Shown here: in pieces, positions 9,907 to 21,814 of the stretch
Position numbering within the stretch: the stretch's first letter is position 1
How the letters are laid out: each line of letters begins with the position of its first letter
Assembly (NCBI GenBank): GCA_000697055.1
Contig: JNDT01001453.1
Coordinates: 1 to 53,865 of the forward strand
Direction of reading: 5' to 3'
DNA from: Saksenaea vasiformis B4078
Lineage: Eukaryota; Mucoromycota; Mucoromycetes; Mucorales; Saksenaeaceae
Length of the DNA: 53,865 nt
Position numbers and translations under genes: made by a program
Notes under the pieces: generated by a model
Database searches by the model: none
The model's input: only the letters and a program-made list of their open reading frames with translations
Told to the model about the DNA's origin: nothing

Positions 9907-10938
9907 ATGGCATACAATATTTTTCAAGAACATTTGGGTATGAAAAATAGCACATGCATGATGACGTTGAGTATTCACAGTTGAGTGACAAGAGCAGGTT
10001 TCAGTGATTACAACAGCATTCCGCAATCAAAGGATCTCTTCTCGGCATCAGAACAACATCAATTAGAAACATTCCTGGACGGATTCAGCAAATCGGAGGA
10101 CTTGACTTCAGGGTTAGTTTCTCCACTGAAGCTGACCAGTCACGACAGTAAGTAGGAACAAGGGGAAGAAGGATTTTGGATCAAACCTTTACTTGTCTAG
10201 CATCACCTACGCCTGTTTTACTCTCTTCACCATTCTCAACAAATGCTACATTTGCCTCTATTTCAAGTCAACATATTAATCCTTTACCTCTTCCCAATAA
10301 TACGACTCGTAATGCATCCAAAATCGAAAAAAGAAAGCAACGAACAGCCGACCGTATGGCACCCTATGCAAGACGCCAGCCAGTGTCACCAACTCTATCC
10401 TCTTCATCTTCATCTTCAAGTGGCGAAATATCACCAAGAAACCCCAGTAGGACTAATTATGGAAAATCAAACGGAAATAATCGTGGAAGAAAGTTACCCC
10501 ATGAACTTTTAAGTGATGAACAAAAGAAGGCAAACCACATTGCCTCTGAACAAAAACGCAGGGCAAATATCCGTATAGGGTTTGATCAGCTCGTGGATAT
10601 AGTGCCAAGTCTTAGTCACTGTCATCGGAGCGAGGCATTAATCCTGGAAAAATGTAAATTTGTTTGTTTCTATTATTGTTACTCACCTATCTTGCCTATA
10701 GCCATTGATTACATTCGGCAACTTGTGGATATCAAATGTGGATTAAACGAGAGAGTGAGGGAGTTACAAACAATACTGGGCGAAGTGTAAGTGTAATCAT
10801 GTTGTTTTATTATCGCATTGTTTCTAAATCGTCGCTTTTTAGCCCGGACGATGATGTAAGTTACAACTCCTGTGCAACTGTTTATCTCAGACCTTCATAT
10901 ATTAGAGTTCCGAAGGGGAAATGGATGGCGCTTTCTAA
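9907..10938 (+). CDS. bHLH transcription factor
   Basis: Six exons fit in phase: 9907-9937, 9998-10147, 10201-10653, 10702-10786, 10843-10855 and 10906-10938, about 254 residues. The bHLH domain is clear. The basic region and helix 1 are KANHIASEQKRRANIRIGFD with preceding RGRKLPHELLSDEQ. The loop follows, then helix 2, rejoined by the 48-nt intron to read ILEKSIDYIRQLVDIK, and a leucine-bearing helix LNERVRELQTILGEV. Glu and Arg at the DNA-contact positions (H-x3-E-x2-R-R) imply E-box binding. The N-terminus is acidic and hydrophobic (IPQSKDLFSASEQHQLETF), as in an activation segment, with a poly-Ser run before the bHLH. The tail is acidic (PDDDSSEGEMDGAF). The 13-nt fifth exon and the last exon depend on strong GTAAGT donors; if they are wrong the protein would end at 10790. 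Confidence 0.8.
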
Positions 10939-13234
10939 AACACTCATGTTCCTAATTAAGCCAGTAAATTATATGTATGCACGCTTTTTACTTCAATACG
11001 GTTTTGTATTTTTCATTCATGCATTTTATTCAAAGTACAATAATAACGATCAAACGTATTACCAGAAAATAGAGTCGTACCAGGCGGGAATTGATCACTA
11101 TGGGAAGCGGTGCCTCAGGGTTCTGAAAGACCAAGTTCCTCGTGTTCCATTCTTCAGTAACACAAAAGTACATGCCGAGGAACCGCATAACCAGGAGGAA
11201 CCGTGAGGAACCTTCGGCAGGCTAGTCATATAACAACTTTCTGTAATCTGCAATAACCAGGTTCGCATCCTGACGCATCTTTTAGAATTCTTTTGTGAGA
11301 CGTTATGGACTACAGTTGAACTGGAATGACCTTCAGTAACTTATTTGCGTTGTGAACATTCATTGTATCTTCTTCTCTTTACACTTTCTTTAGTTTTAGT
11401 TTCATGTTTAGCAGAAGTAATACATAGTAAGCATCGGGAGGGCAGAAAACCATGATCCGCGTAAGAAACCATGCGAGGACACACAAAAGGGCTGCCGCCA
11501 CTGCTCGCGTGTCTCCAAACGATATCCTCATTCCCTTTTCGTATCAAACCATCACGTATAAATAATTCTCCAATTCAATGAACAATCATTAGATTAAAAA
11601 AGGGCAAATTCTCTTGGTTAGTTCAAGCTACCTTAAATGGACTTTTCCAAAGAGCTCTCTTTAATTTCTCAAGTCACCTTTCGGTGCTCTGCCTCTATCG
11701 GTTATTACAAAAAATCATCGTTAACCAGAATCTATCAGTTCTTTTCTCTTTTAACGTTTTGACTGGCAAACGACGACAATACCACACACACACACGCACA
11801 CACACACACACACTCTCTCTCTCTCTCTTTTTTTTTTTATTTCCTGGTTTATCTATTCTTTTCTTGCTTCTAAGAGTCCTTATTTTACCGATTCTAGGTA
11901 ATAACTATCTTTATAATGATCATATTCTAATTCAAAGATTTCTCTGGATATCGTTGAAACCGAAAACAGCTAATTTACCTTCCCTTCTCTCTTTTTTCTT
12001 TCGACTCTCATCGCTTATCCAAGACTAGGCTTTTAACCTAAATGCAGACCTGGTTCTAACGGCTCACACAAATCAAACTTTTCTATCGACCGACACTACC
12101 AGAGACCAGCGTTTTTTCGTAGCTTACCTACTATTATTGTCATCTAGTTTACGCTTAGGCAATACTGGAAAAGACCTCACCTAAGCACCGCAACTGAAAA
12201 ATACGGCGAGCGTATCGCCATTTCAGTTTCATTTCAGTTGCCCTGTGAATTTTTCCGTCCTTCCTCAAGGCCTTGCGACGTCAGGGAACGGCTTAAATGT
12301 CCAAGGATATTGCTCAAAATGGTAACGTTGTCAATATCATTAGACAAACCACGCAAAACGATTCCATTGCAAGAACCTCTGAATGGCATGATGGCGCTTT
12401 TCAGACGCCGTTTTGGAACAAAACCCCTCGGTCCTTGATCGCCCTCCAATCATTGTGGATCCAACGTATGTGAATAATTTTTTATCAGCAGCGCCATTAA
12501 TAACTGTCTCCCGACATTCAATCGACACGAGTTGAGTTCTATTTCCTTCGTTGTATGCGTTGATACCTTTGTCTGGAGACATTGCCCAACACACGGAGGC
12601 CACCCGTCTCCCGGACTGCTATGGTTCCCTCCTGAATCTTGAGTCTGTGATTGCTTAATTTTACTGGATTTATCTGACCCACTGGCGTTTTCTTATATCT
12701 TTCTGACGTGTTTGAAGAAAGTGAACTTGCGCGGAATCAACTTTGGTTGGGAGCTCTCAATCCGAATGGAAAATGCACGTCTGATTGGAGACCTCGTCGT
12801 TCATATAAAAACACATTTGCGCATACACCGTATCACAGCCATTCAGCTGTGATGGTCCTTTAATAATGCGTGCATCAGTGGATACAATTTGATTCTGTAT
12901 CTGAATGCCACAGTTTCGAATAGGCAATTTGTGAAGGATCCAATGAGGTTGGAGATAATCGGATTGTTCCTTTACAAGCGGTCCGGCAAATGCTCCGCTC
13001 TTTTCTTCTTTACCTTTCGCTTGTACTATTTAATTTTTTCCATATACCCTGCTTCAATAATAATAACTTGGGATTATTAGCTCGAGTTGGCTGAGGCGAG
13101 CTTTCCTCCTGTGGCACTACCTCCCGTGAAGTACCTCTGAAATCATGGTAGCAGGTGTCGAAACAGAGCTTGTTTTTAAAACCGCGACCTAAAGTAGGAG
13201 ATTGAAGTCAGTGTTTGTCTCTTTTTTCGAAAGC
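10939..13234. other. Long intergenic region
   Basis: Two overlapping minus-strand open frames occur at 12234-12449 and 12340-12603; the second contains TEGFCSKTASEKRHHAIQRF. I recognise no family and they may be a transposon remnant. A microsatellite lies at 11782-11838. The remainder shows no splice-linked coding frame. The last part should hold the CHMP7 promoter. Confidence 0.4.
11782..11838. repeat. Compound (AC)n(CT)n(T)n microsatellite
   Basis: An uninterrupted CA/AC tract with a single G change passes into CT repeats and then a run of T. It lies in non-coding sequence. Confidence 0.95.
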
Positions 13235-14842
13235 ATGGCTGTTCGAAAAGATTCAAAGTTGCATGCTCACCTTCAATCTCAATACTCTGAATTTAATCCT
13301 GAAAAACCTTCACTAAGGCTTCAGTCCCTGTATTCCGACTTCTCAAAACTAGAGCGTATAAATAAGCTTGGCTACGTTGCCAACATTAACTTTTGGCGAA
13401 CTGTCATCCTTGATTGCAACATGCAAGGCCACCTAGGAAGTTCATTCTATTCTTTGGCTATTGATACGGATACTGTGTCAGAATACTTTCAAATACCTAA
13501 ATTTGGCAAACCTCTTGCGCTTGGATGTGTAATCGTAAGTCTACACCATTGATTTTTGATACCAAATTGACTGGGTTCAGACCAGCATGATGGACAGAGG
13601 AGATATTATGTCCGTTGAAGAATTTATGCATACATTTTTGGGGAATTCATCTTGGGCAACGTGGGTGTATACAGCAATCATCAGCTCATCTATTCAAAGA
13701 TTATTTCCTTGGGCAATTGCCGATCGAGCGGAAGCAAAAAGAACATTCATCATAATGCCGACTCTAAAACAAATATGCAAAATTATTATCCAGGACCATT
13801 ACTCTCGGACAACAAGTAACCCATCAGATCAACTTCTAACGCTATCCGACTTCCGCTCTTTATATTCGACGTGCACTAAGATGGAGTTGACCGATGCAGA
13901 TATTTACCTTGTGCTGAGATATCTTCACTCCACTGCGGGTATTGGTATTGCAACCAACGTGGAAGGTTACAAGATGTCACACACAGTAGGCACAAGATGT
14001 AACTTGTAGTCTACTAATCACCGTGTATTTGCAGGTAATCAAATTTCCGGAAAAGCACGATTTATCAGAGACTTCGTCAGCCCAGATCACCCAACTTGAT
14101 AAAGCTTTGATTAGTATTAGAACAACGTGTCAGGCACTGAAGAAACAGACGGTTGACTTACAACAAGAAACAGAAGAGTGCGTGTAACTATCTTAAGAGA
14201 GGTATCTGACAATAAATTCGTTTAATGTAGATTAGCAAAGGTATCCAGGTTATACGCCGAAAAGCGGTACACAGCCCAGGCGACATATACGACAAGACGA
14301 CGGAAGCGAGTAGAGGAAATCCTCAAAGGGCGTCTACGGTCTTTGGAGACGATGGAGATGATATTGACAAAGATAGAATTTTCGCAAGATGATTATCAGG
14401 TAACGCTGCAGAAAAGAGAAAGAGAAGCTTGCCCTTGCGCGCTAAGTCGGTTGTTTTCTAGCTGATTCAAACGTTCAATTTGGGAGCAACCACGCTTCAA
14501 AATGTGCTAGCGTCGGAAGACCTAACAGTGGAGGCAGCGGACAACGCTGTGCTGAGTTTACAAGAATCCTTGTCGAACCAGAAAGAGGCTGAAAATGCGC
14601 TGACCCAGGGATTGGACGAGATGCTTAATTTACAGTTTTCCGAAGCAGAGGAAGCAGAACTGGAGAAAGCCGTTTCGGCGCTAGAGGGTCTGGAGATTGA
14701 AACCACTGAGGAAAAGTTGCAAAAGTCACCTACTGCTTTACCTGTTGAAAAAGCAGAACGGGAAGCCGACAGTTCGCAAGATATATCAGGTCAACCAAAA
14801 AAGCAGCAAGAGAATACTAGGTCCCTCGAGCCAGCAACATAG
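13235..14842 (+). CDS. CHM7: CHMP7-like ESCRT-III protein
   Basis: Five exons fit in phase: 13235-13534, 13581-13985, 14035-14183, 14231-14399 and 14462-14842, about 467 residues, close to the usual CHMP7 length. CHMP7/Chm7 recruits ESCRT-III to the inner nuclear membrane for nuclear-envelope sealing and nuclear-pore surveillance. The N-terminal half has the tandem winged-helix-like region (SLRLQSLYSDFSKLERINKL and later LTDADIYLVLRYLHS). The C-terminal half is a Snf7-type coiled coil: LDKALISIRTTCQALKKQTV, then LYAEKRYTAQATYTTRRRKR and LQNVLASEDLTVEAADNAV. After it comes an acidic tail of the kind that holds MIM-type sequences. The ATG at 13235 is preferred over an upstream non-ATG extension because it starts the conserved part. 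Assignment rests on domain order, not a search. Confidence 0.82.
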
Positions 14843-15058
14843 ATGGAAAGCAATACGCTATTCTTGACCATATTCATCGCCATGTAATGTAGTCGCTTCT
14901 TGATTGAATACAATTATCGTAAATCAAGCCATTATAGTTGTTTGGATCCTGCGTTTGTTGAAATGCGTAATGGATAGACCGTTCCCCACCTTTCACACTA
15001 GAAAAAAAACTTGTGCATTCCAGAGAGTAGATGATGTTGTCTAGAGTGAGTATTTCAT

Positions 15059-16828
15059 TCAAAACACACGCTTAAAGTTGACAACCAAAGTTTCTACAGA
15101 TTTAGATACGACAACAATCCGTCCCTTCTCAGACAGGGAATGATAGACCATCTGCTTTTTGTTAATCTCTTTACAAGTCCGTGCCACTGCATCCGTGTCG
15201 ACGCATCGTTCCATCATCCTCGCTGGAAGTTGCCGATAGTATGCATCGGTTACGCGGAAATTCCTTCGCATCACGCTTTTAGAGGACAACTGTACTACTT
15301 CGACCAGTTCAGGATCACGGCCGCCGTATCGTACATTCCGCGAACATTGGATATGGATAGAATTTAACGTGTGATTTCCTAGATGTACTACTAAGAGATC
15401 CGCTGTTTTTGAACGTAGCTGACATGCCATCCAGCAATTCCACACGGTCAAGTCTCTTAATTTTATACATCGCGAAGCTATGTGAGTTAGAGCCACATCA
15501 CTGAGTTCGACTTCATATAGCGCAAGCGTTGCCAGTTGACGGTGTTCTCGCATCGTGTTTACATTTGTGACATTTAGGTATCCTTTCACTAATGTCAATT
15601 TAGAGATGTGTTGGCAGCAGTTCAGCAGCCATGCAACGTCGCCGTCATAGTGGTAGACCGTTAACTCCACTAGATTCCGAAAATGGCGGATCTTACTGAC
15701 ATAATCCCACGTACTTCCGAGCTGCCATACACTTAATGACAACACTGTATTCCGCAGATTCGTCTGGGTCGAACAGGAATCATCAAGCATGTCGGAGAGG
15801 GAGACAAGACCTAGCTTAGATAGGTTCGGTGAATTTTGTAGAGCTTTATAAAATCGATTATCTGCTGGCAAGTCGAATAACTCAACTGATTCAAGTTTTC
15901 GACAATTCTGTGCGAGATGAATAATCGCATCTAGTGCCAGTCGTATATCCTCGGATCTGGATGCTTCCCTCCAGTACGCTTTAGGAACTGAACCGCTTTG
16001 CAGGAGAATCTTTCTGAGCTGTCGGTATTTCTTTGAAATGTAGAGTAGCCATGCAGGAGGAAAGCATAAATAGCTATGAATCTCCAGCATCTTTAGATTT
16101 GTCGCTTCTAAATAACTGCAATTGGCTGCTTCTTTTTCAAGGCGGTTCTCCTTCAATATGTGCCGTGAAATTTGGATGGACTGGAGCAAGGGACATGTTT
16201 CATGTATGACCTCCATATCTGTTACGAAAAGCGATTGGCCGTTCCCAAAGAAAGTAAGCGACGTCAGAAACAACGGAGTCGCTTTGGAAAGTAAAATACG
16301 GTTAAACATAGTAATATCAAAATTTAAGGTTGGTGATGGTAAGTTTCCCCCCCTCACTGCTGCCGTAAAGTGGATGGTCAAGTGTTCCAAACATGGATCA
16401 GCGCGGTCGAGCGGGAGATCCATCATCTCTTCACAACCTGGCTGTGAGAGACGCTTGAGACGAGGCCATAAGGCAAATGCTGCAGGGAAACCAAGTCCAA
16501 GCCAGACGGCGAAGTCGAACGTTAATGACTCGACAAAGGGACACAAGGAAGCCAGCTCCTCGATATCTGTCTTGGTAACTTGACCATATTCAAATGCTAA
16601 CGTTTTAACATGGTAACCTAGCGGATTTGGCCCATCGACGCTAGACACGAGCGCATTGTGCAGCAAAAGATTCAATTGATGTTGGCTCTGGATAACAATG
16701 TCATGATAGAGTGCTTCGCGAAAACCAAGATACCAATCGCGGCAGACAAACAAAACTCTGTAACGCTCTTCCTTTGGTAACATTTCGTAGATAGATTGCA
16801 GAATTTCTAAAGGTAATTCGAGTATCAT
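15059..16828 (-). CDS. F-box protein with leucine-rich-repeat-like region
   Basis: This is a single-exon gene of about 589 residues. Residues about 2-45 form an F-box: ILELPLEILQSIYEMLPKEE and the following RVLFVCRDWYLGF. The box docks the protein to Skp1 in an SCF ubiquitin ligase. The rest has irregular leucine-rich repeats (for example LRKILLQSGS, KLGLVSLSDM, KLRDLTVWNCW), the likely substrate-binding part. The open frame extends upstream to a GTG at 16852, but the ATG at 16828 directly precedes the F-box and is the better start. No intron is needed, unlike its neighbours. It is divergently arranged with the neuroguidin gene, sharing a 152-bp intergenic space. The substrate cannot be told from sequence. 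Confidence 0.8.
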   Translation of the reverse strand: MILELPLEILQSIYEMLPKEERYRVLFVCRDWYLGFREALYHDIVIQSQHQLNLLLHNALVSSVDGPNPLGYHVKTLAFEYGQVTKTDIEELASLCPFVESLTFDFAVWLGLGFPAAFALWPRLKRLSQPGCEEMMDLPLDRADPCLEHLTIHFTAAVRGGNLPSPTLNFDITMFNRILLSKATPLFLTSLTFFGNGQSLFVTDMEVIHETCPLLQSIQISRHILKENRLEKEAANCSYLEATNLKMLEIHSYLCFPPAWLLYISKKYRQLRKILLQSGSVPKAYWREASRSEDIRLALDAIIHLAQNCRKLESVELFDLPADNRFYKALQNSPNLSKLGLVSLSDMLDDSCSTQTNLRNTVLSLSVWQLGSTWDYVSKIRHFRNLVELTVYHYDGDVAWLLNCCQHISKLTLVKGYLNVTNVNTMREHRQLATLALYEVELSDVALTHIASRCIKLRDLTVWNCWMACQLRSKTADLLVVHLGNHTLNSIHIQCSRNVRYGGRDPELVEVVQLSSKSVMRRNFRVTDAYYRQLPARMMERCVDTDAVARTCKEINKKQMVYHSLSEKGRIVVVSKSVETLVVNFKRVF

Positions 16829-16980
16829 TGTGAAAAGAAGGCGAAACGCCACGGCTCATTCCTGCAGCCAAAAGATCGGTTGTTCTGTTTCGAGCGGCAC
16901 TTGAAAAAAGGCTGCAGCGTTTTGGGAATTCAAGAAGCGTGACGGCTGTTAGACAAGTTTTTGCCTCTCGTTAAAGGATC
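16829..16980. promoter_or_regulatory. Compact divergent promoter region
   Basis: Only 152 bp separate the start codons of the F-box gene (minus) and the neuroguidin gene (plus). Both promoters must lie here or overlap the 5' ends of the genes. I see no clear TATA box. Confidence 0.55.
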
Positions 16981-18328
16981 ATGTCAGAAGTACAATCAAA
17001 AGTCCCAGGGGCAGACAACAGTAAGCAGTACTTGGCAGACAGCGATCTTGGAATACTCATCTCGCATGCGTCAGAAGTAACCGAATTAACAAAGCTGATC
17101 CGAGATCTCAAAGCAAAAGCAGCGGAACTGAAGCTGCAGCTAAAGCCTCTCATGAAACGGTAACGACAATAAGGGAGAGACGTATAGTTGAATTCATGTG
17201 TTCGCGGTAGACTTGAGGATGGCGAGATCAAAACCAGTAAAGGCGTGTCGTTCTTGGAAGTTAAATATCAAATCATGATGCAGTATATTCTGCAGCTTGC
17301 CTTTTATGTCCATCTCAAGCTGTGTGGAAAACAAGTAGAGAACCACCCTGTGATCGATTCTTTGGTCGAGTCACGTGTTATTCTCGACCGAATGAAGCCT
17401 ATTGAAAGTAAACTGAAGTACCAGCTCGATAAATTAGTACGAACAGCTGCTATGGGAGCTCAAAAGGCAGAACAGCAGCAAACAACAAGCACAGATGCTG
17501 TCGGTGAGTTTCACTGTCTAATGGGTAAGGTTGGTTGTACTTATACTTCGTTCTATTTTTAGCCAACGACCCTTTGGCGTTCAAGCCAAATCCCATGAAC
17601 TTACTATCAAAGGATGAGGATGCAGAAGAAGAGGAAGAAGGTAAAATGTCGACGGATAGGGGAGGGGATATATATCTGACAGGTATTGCAGAGGAAGACA
17701 AGGGAGTGTACCGTCCTCCTAAACTGGCACCTGTGAGCTACGAGGAGAATGCTGGCAAAAAGACCAAGCGAGAAAAGGATGAAGCACGATTGAGAGAGAA
17801 GGCGTCACGATCACGATTGATGAAGGATCTAGCGGCAGAGATGACCGAAGCACCAGAAGAAATTGATGCGCTAGGCGGTGTGAACGAAGGAACAGGCTAC
17901 GGCGATCGCGTGGACAACCTTATTGCAGAGAAGGATAGATACGAAGAAGACAATTACGTGCGTCTAGCTGTTACTCGAAAAGAAAAGCAGCGCCTGAAGG
18001 CCAGAAACAGAATGCGCTTTGAAAGCGAATTCGATGTAAGAGAAACCGCCTGCAGGCTCTTCGGATTGCTAACAAGACGATATAGAATTTGAACGATTTC
18101 AGCAATCTAGTAGGAATCCAGGATGTTGAGGAACAGGAGAACGAACGTTTCCGCAACGTGCTCAGCCGTAAACGACGTAATGAAGGAGATAATGCACGAG
18201 GAAATAAGCGTGCACGAAATGAAAGTGCAGGTGGAAAATTCCATGGCTTAGTGGATGGTGAAGGCGCTGTTCGAAACAAATTCCAAAGAGATCGCAAATA
18301 CGCAAACAAAGGAAAAAAGAGAGCATAG
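16981..18328 (+). CDS. LCP5: Neuroguidin/Lcp5-like U3 processome protein
   Basis: Four exons fit in phase: 16981-17159, 17211-17503, 17563-18035 and 18086-18328, about 395 residues. The N-terminal Sas10/Utp3/C1D domain covers about residues 10-150, including ELTKLIRDLKAKAAELKLQL, KTSKGVSFLEVKYQ, the helix MQYILQLAFYVHLKLCGKQV, and IDSLVESRVILDRMKPIE. The middle has an acidic patch and the GDIYLTGI...VYRPPKLAPV segment typical of Lcp5/neuroguidin. The C-terminus is basic (SRKRRNEGDNARGNKRARN), suiting nucleolar localisation. Lcp5 acts in early 18S rRNA processing as part of the SSU processome. An AATAAA at 18333-18338 lies just after the stop. It is divergent from the F-box gene and convergent with AspRS. 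Confidence 0.85.
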
Positions 18329-18731
18329 ACACAATAAAGCATAAATCATTTGCATTGATTCATTAGAGTCGCCGAGGTTTGCCCAACCGTACAGTCCCTC
18401 TGGCGCTGATAATCGTTTGCCTGCGATGAAAGAACGCGCAACGGTTATGAAAAACGAATAATGTCTGCAAAAAGCACGCATTACATGAAGAAAAAGATGT
18501 CTTTGGATGGATAAAACGCAGTTCATGATCGTGATATGCTGTTAAGGTAGATCGCAAGATGCAGATATACACTTCCGCTGAAGTCCTATGAGTCCTCTAC
18601 TGTCATCTTTTCTGCTCTTCCACAAATTGATGGCACAACAAGATCCATTGTCACACTATGATTTGCTCCGTCCTCTTCCATGGTTTATGTGTTTTGTTTT
18701 TCATTATGATTTTAACTATGCTACAAAGTTT
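18329..18731. other. Convergent 3' region between neuroguidin and AspRS genes
   Basis: Holds the 3' untranslated parts of two convergent genes, with an AATAAA near 18333. Open frames here are short and unconvincing. Confidence 0.6.
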
Positions 18732-20582
18732 TTAAGGCTCCAAGCGCTTAGGGTCTCTGGGGAAGAGACTGGAACGGCGAATATTTCCGAGGGCAAGGTA
18801 CAACATGACAACACGTTCCAGACCAATACCTCCACCAGCATGAGGAGGAGCACCAATCTTGAATGCATCAATGTAAGGTTGAATGGTGGAAAGATCGACG
18901 CCGTGAACTTTAGCACGCTCAGTCAAGAAGTCAGCATCATGGATACGTTGGGCACCAGAAAGGATCTCTTCACCGCGCATGAAGAAATCGTATGAGTTAG
19001 AGTACTTGGGGTTCTGGGGATCGGGCATGGTGTAGAATGGGCGGACTTCCAGAGGAAACTTGTCGAGCATGTAGAAATCTGTGTGATATTTCTCCTTGAC
19101 GAGCTTACCCAACAACTTCTCGTTGGCAGTGCTATAGATGGCGGTTGTTAGTACATCCTGCTATCCAAATACAATTTGATGTTGTTACCTCAAATCCTCG
19201 TAGTCGCCAATCTCGACACCAGCTTCGCGCAACATCTGGATACCTTCAGCGTACTTGAGACGCAGAGTCTTTGGCAAGAATTCAAAGTCCTCGAAGGGGT
19301 ATTGTCTCTTGACAGCCTCGATTTCTGTGGAGAAGCGCTCCTTCAAGTTGGTGAAGATGTAAACAAACAGCTCGTCCAAAACATCCAAAACTTCATGGTA
19401 ATGTTCTTCAAACGCCATTTCCATATCAAGACCCATGAATTCTGTCATGTGTCTGTGGGTGTTGGAGTCTTCGGCACGGAACACTGGAGCAATTTCAAAC
19501 ACTCTTCCGAAGTCGGCAGCGATACACATCTGCTTGTATAACTGAGGAGATTGGGCAAGGAAAGCGTTTGTCTTAAAGTAGGAGATCTTGAAGACGTTGG
19601 AGCCACCTTCGGAGGCGGTAGCAATCATCTTAGGGGTATGGATCTCCATGAACTTCTTTTCAACCAAGAACTCCCTGAATAACAAGCATACGGCGGATTG
19701 GAGACGGAAGATCGCGTTGTTGGTAGTGGTACGGAGATCGAGGACACGGTTGTTAAGGCGGGTGTCCAAGTTGACACGAACAAACTGTTCATCGCTGTCG
19801 GTTTCAGGACGGGAAGCGTCCTCGATCGAAAATGCAAGACGTTCCTTCACCTCAGAGACCACATGGATCTTGCTGATAGCAAGCTCAGCATCGGAAATGG
19901 TACAGCTCTTAACTTCTTCCAACGGCTTGACGATCTTGGCTTCAACAAGGACGATGGATTCAGCGGGGATGCCAACGCAGAACTTGACCATCTGCTTGCT
20001 GATAGTGTCAGCATCGGCGGTAATGATACCCTGGATTGTCGACACGCCTTGACGGAAGACAAAGAAGCACATCTTTCCTCCAGTGGGACGCGACGTATGG
20101 ACACGTGCACGGACCATGACAGTTTCACCAGCACGAGAGGCATTGATAGTTGTAATGTCTTCACGCTTAATGCCTTTTTCGAATAGATGTTAGTAAACCA
20201 TAGAACAATGAGGTAAACGGACATACCAGTGCGTTCCTGAGACTGATTCATAGGGAGCTTGCCATAACGCTCGGCAGAATAGTCCTATTAAAGTAAAGAG
20301 TTTATTCCACAATATCTTGCATAATAATACTTACAACATTAGAGGCTTCTCTTTCAGCGCTTTCCTTAGCAAGACGTGCAGCGGTAGCAGCTTTCTTTTC
20401 GGCTTTCTCTTTCTCTTTTTGGAGTTTCTTATAAGCCTTCTTCGAAATGGGCTTGCCAGCGTCGCTAAAAAGGAAGTGGTACATTAGCGTTCATGTCACT
20501 ATATTGTTTTATCATACTCAAAGAAGAGTTCTTCGGTCTTCTGGGTGACTTCTTCTACTGTTGGGTTTGTTGGTTCAGACAT
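18732..20582 (-). CDS. DPS1: Aspartyl-tRNA synthetase, cytosolic
   Basis: Five exons fit in phase: 20582-20518, 20464-20335, 20284-20227, 20173-19189 and 19131-18732, about 545 residues, near the yeast length. It charges tRNA-Asp with aspartate in the cytosol. After a lysine-rich N-terminal extension ([20 protein letters not shown]), typical of eukaryotic AspRS and used for tRNA binding, comes an OB-fold anticodon domain containing [20 protein letters not shown]. The class II catalytic core follows: motif 1 around [15 protein letters not shown], motif 2 [20 protein letters not shown], and motif 3 [20 protein letters not shown], ending [12 protein letters not shown]. All signature residues seen are intact. 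There is no mitochondrial presequence. The stop is TAA at 18732-18734. Confidence 0.96.
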
Positions 20583-21814
20583 GTTCGATTGACAAACGGA
20601 GAACGCGTGGTAAGAAAAATAATTTTAAACGTTTCCAAACTAAGGCCCATCCCAGCGATATGATTGGTCGAGAGCAGTGCAAAAACTTAGAGACCGTGAC
20701 TATTGAGTAGGAATGACTCAGACAGCGTTGGGATTGTCACCTGAAGTTTTTCCACAGCTCGCATCCATGTGTACCTAGCGTCAGCCATACTATATAATTT
20801 CTATACCATATGATTCATAGCATTTTACAATGATTCATGGCAGAAGTTTCCGATCTCCCTGTAAAAAAAATAGAAGGGAAGATATAAGCCATTAATTCTT
20901 AGGGATACTTTTCGGAAACGTACTGGAGGTGCCATCATTAAGGTACCCCAAGACGACGATCGGGAGCTTGTAACCCGGGACATGCATAAATCTGATATAC
21001 CCGTGTGTTTCCGTAATACCCCGTATATCTCCGTTGATCTGTCCAAAAGGAAGTACCACGCGACAGAGAATTTTGAACAGCTGTCGATGTCCATAACTTA
21101 TTTTCAGAACTAGATGTTGCTACGATTTGACATGTCCTTGGATAACTTCTATTTTTAAGTCCAATGAAACACAACATTACTTTTTGGAAAGGAACTACAG
21201 TGGTGTTAAAGACAAGAATTATTCCCGTCAAATCAGATCTTCTCATTTTGTGCCCAATTTGGGTTGACGGCCCCAGGGACAAATACTTATGGCTCGGATT
21301 GTTGGCTCAATGATCATCTTCGAATCGCACATGGGCTCTTCCTCTAATGGAGTGATCTCAAATATATATTTTCGTTTTGTTCTGTTCGTTCTTTCAAGTC
21401 TGCCCACTGTACAATTTCGATTGAAGCGTCTCTTGTGTTTTGCACTCGCTATTATGAATACATTTGTAAATAATGCCAGTTAATGCTTATTTCTTCAGCT
21501 TCACTGCTATCATTAATGCCCATACCAAAGTTGTTGCTACCAGTCCGTCAAATTTGTGGACAGGATATTACGTTACACAATCTGAATAACTAAATATGAT
21601 TCGAAACTGTCCATACAGTTCATGAGATGAATTCGTTAACTGGAAAGCCGCTTGCACCCCTAAACCACCCGGAATGCGGGTACATACAAGCTAGCTTCGC
21701 ATTTGATAGTCAACGGAATCCAGTTCAGCGTATGCAACATGTTGAGATTCGAAGCGTCAGATCTAGATACCTTCCCTTATGCAGATATCCAGTGGTATAA
21801 CCTTTATTTTTACG
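20583..21814. other. Intergenic region with an unassigned minus-strand open frame
   Basis: Contains the AspRS promoter and the 3' flank of the aftiphilin-like gene. A 114-codon minus-strand open frame at 20938-21282 (including SYPRTCQIVATSSSENK and NTRVYQIYACPGLQ) reads somewhat like protein, but I recognise no family and could not join it to other exons. No other signal was seen. Confidence 0.4.

Noticed and set aside
11258..11272. tRNA B-box-like GGTTCGCATCC
   Set aside because: No A box or cloverleaf can be drawn around it.
19588..20186. Long plus-strand frames opposite AspRS
   Set aside because: These are shadows of a strongly biased, well-identified coding exon on the minus strand.
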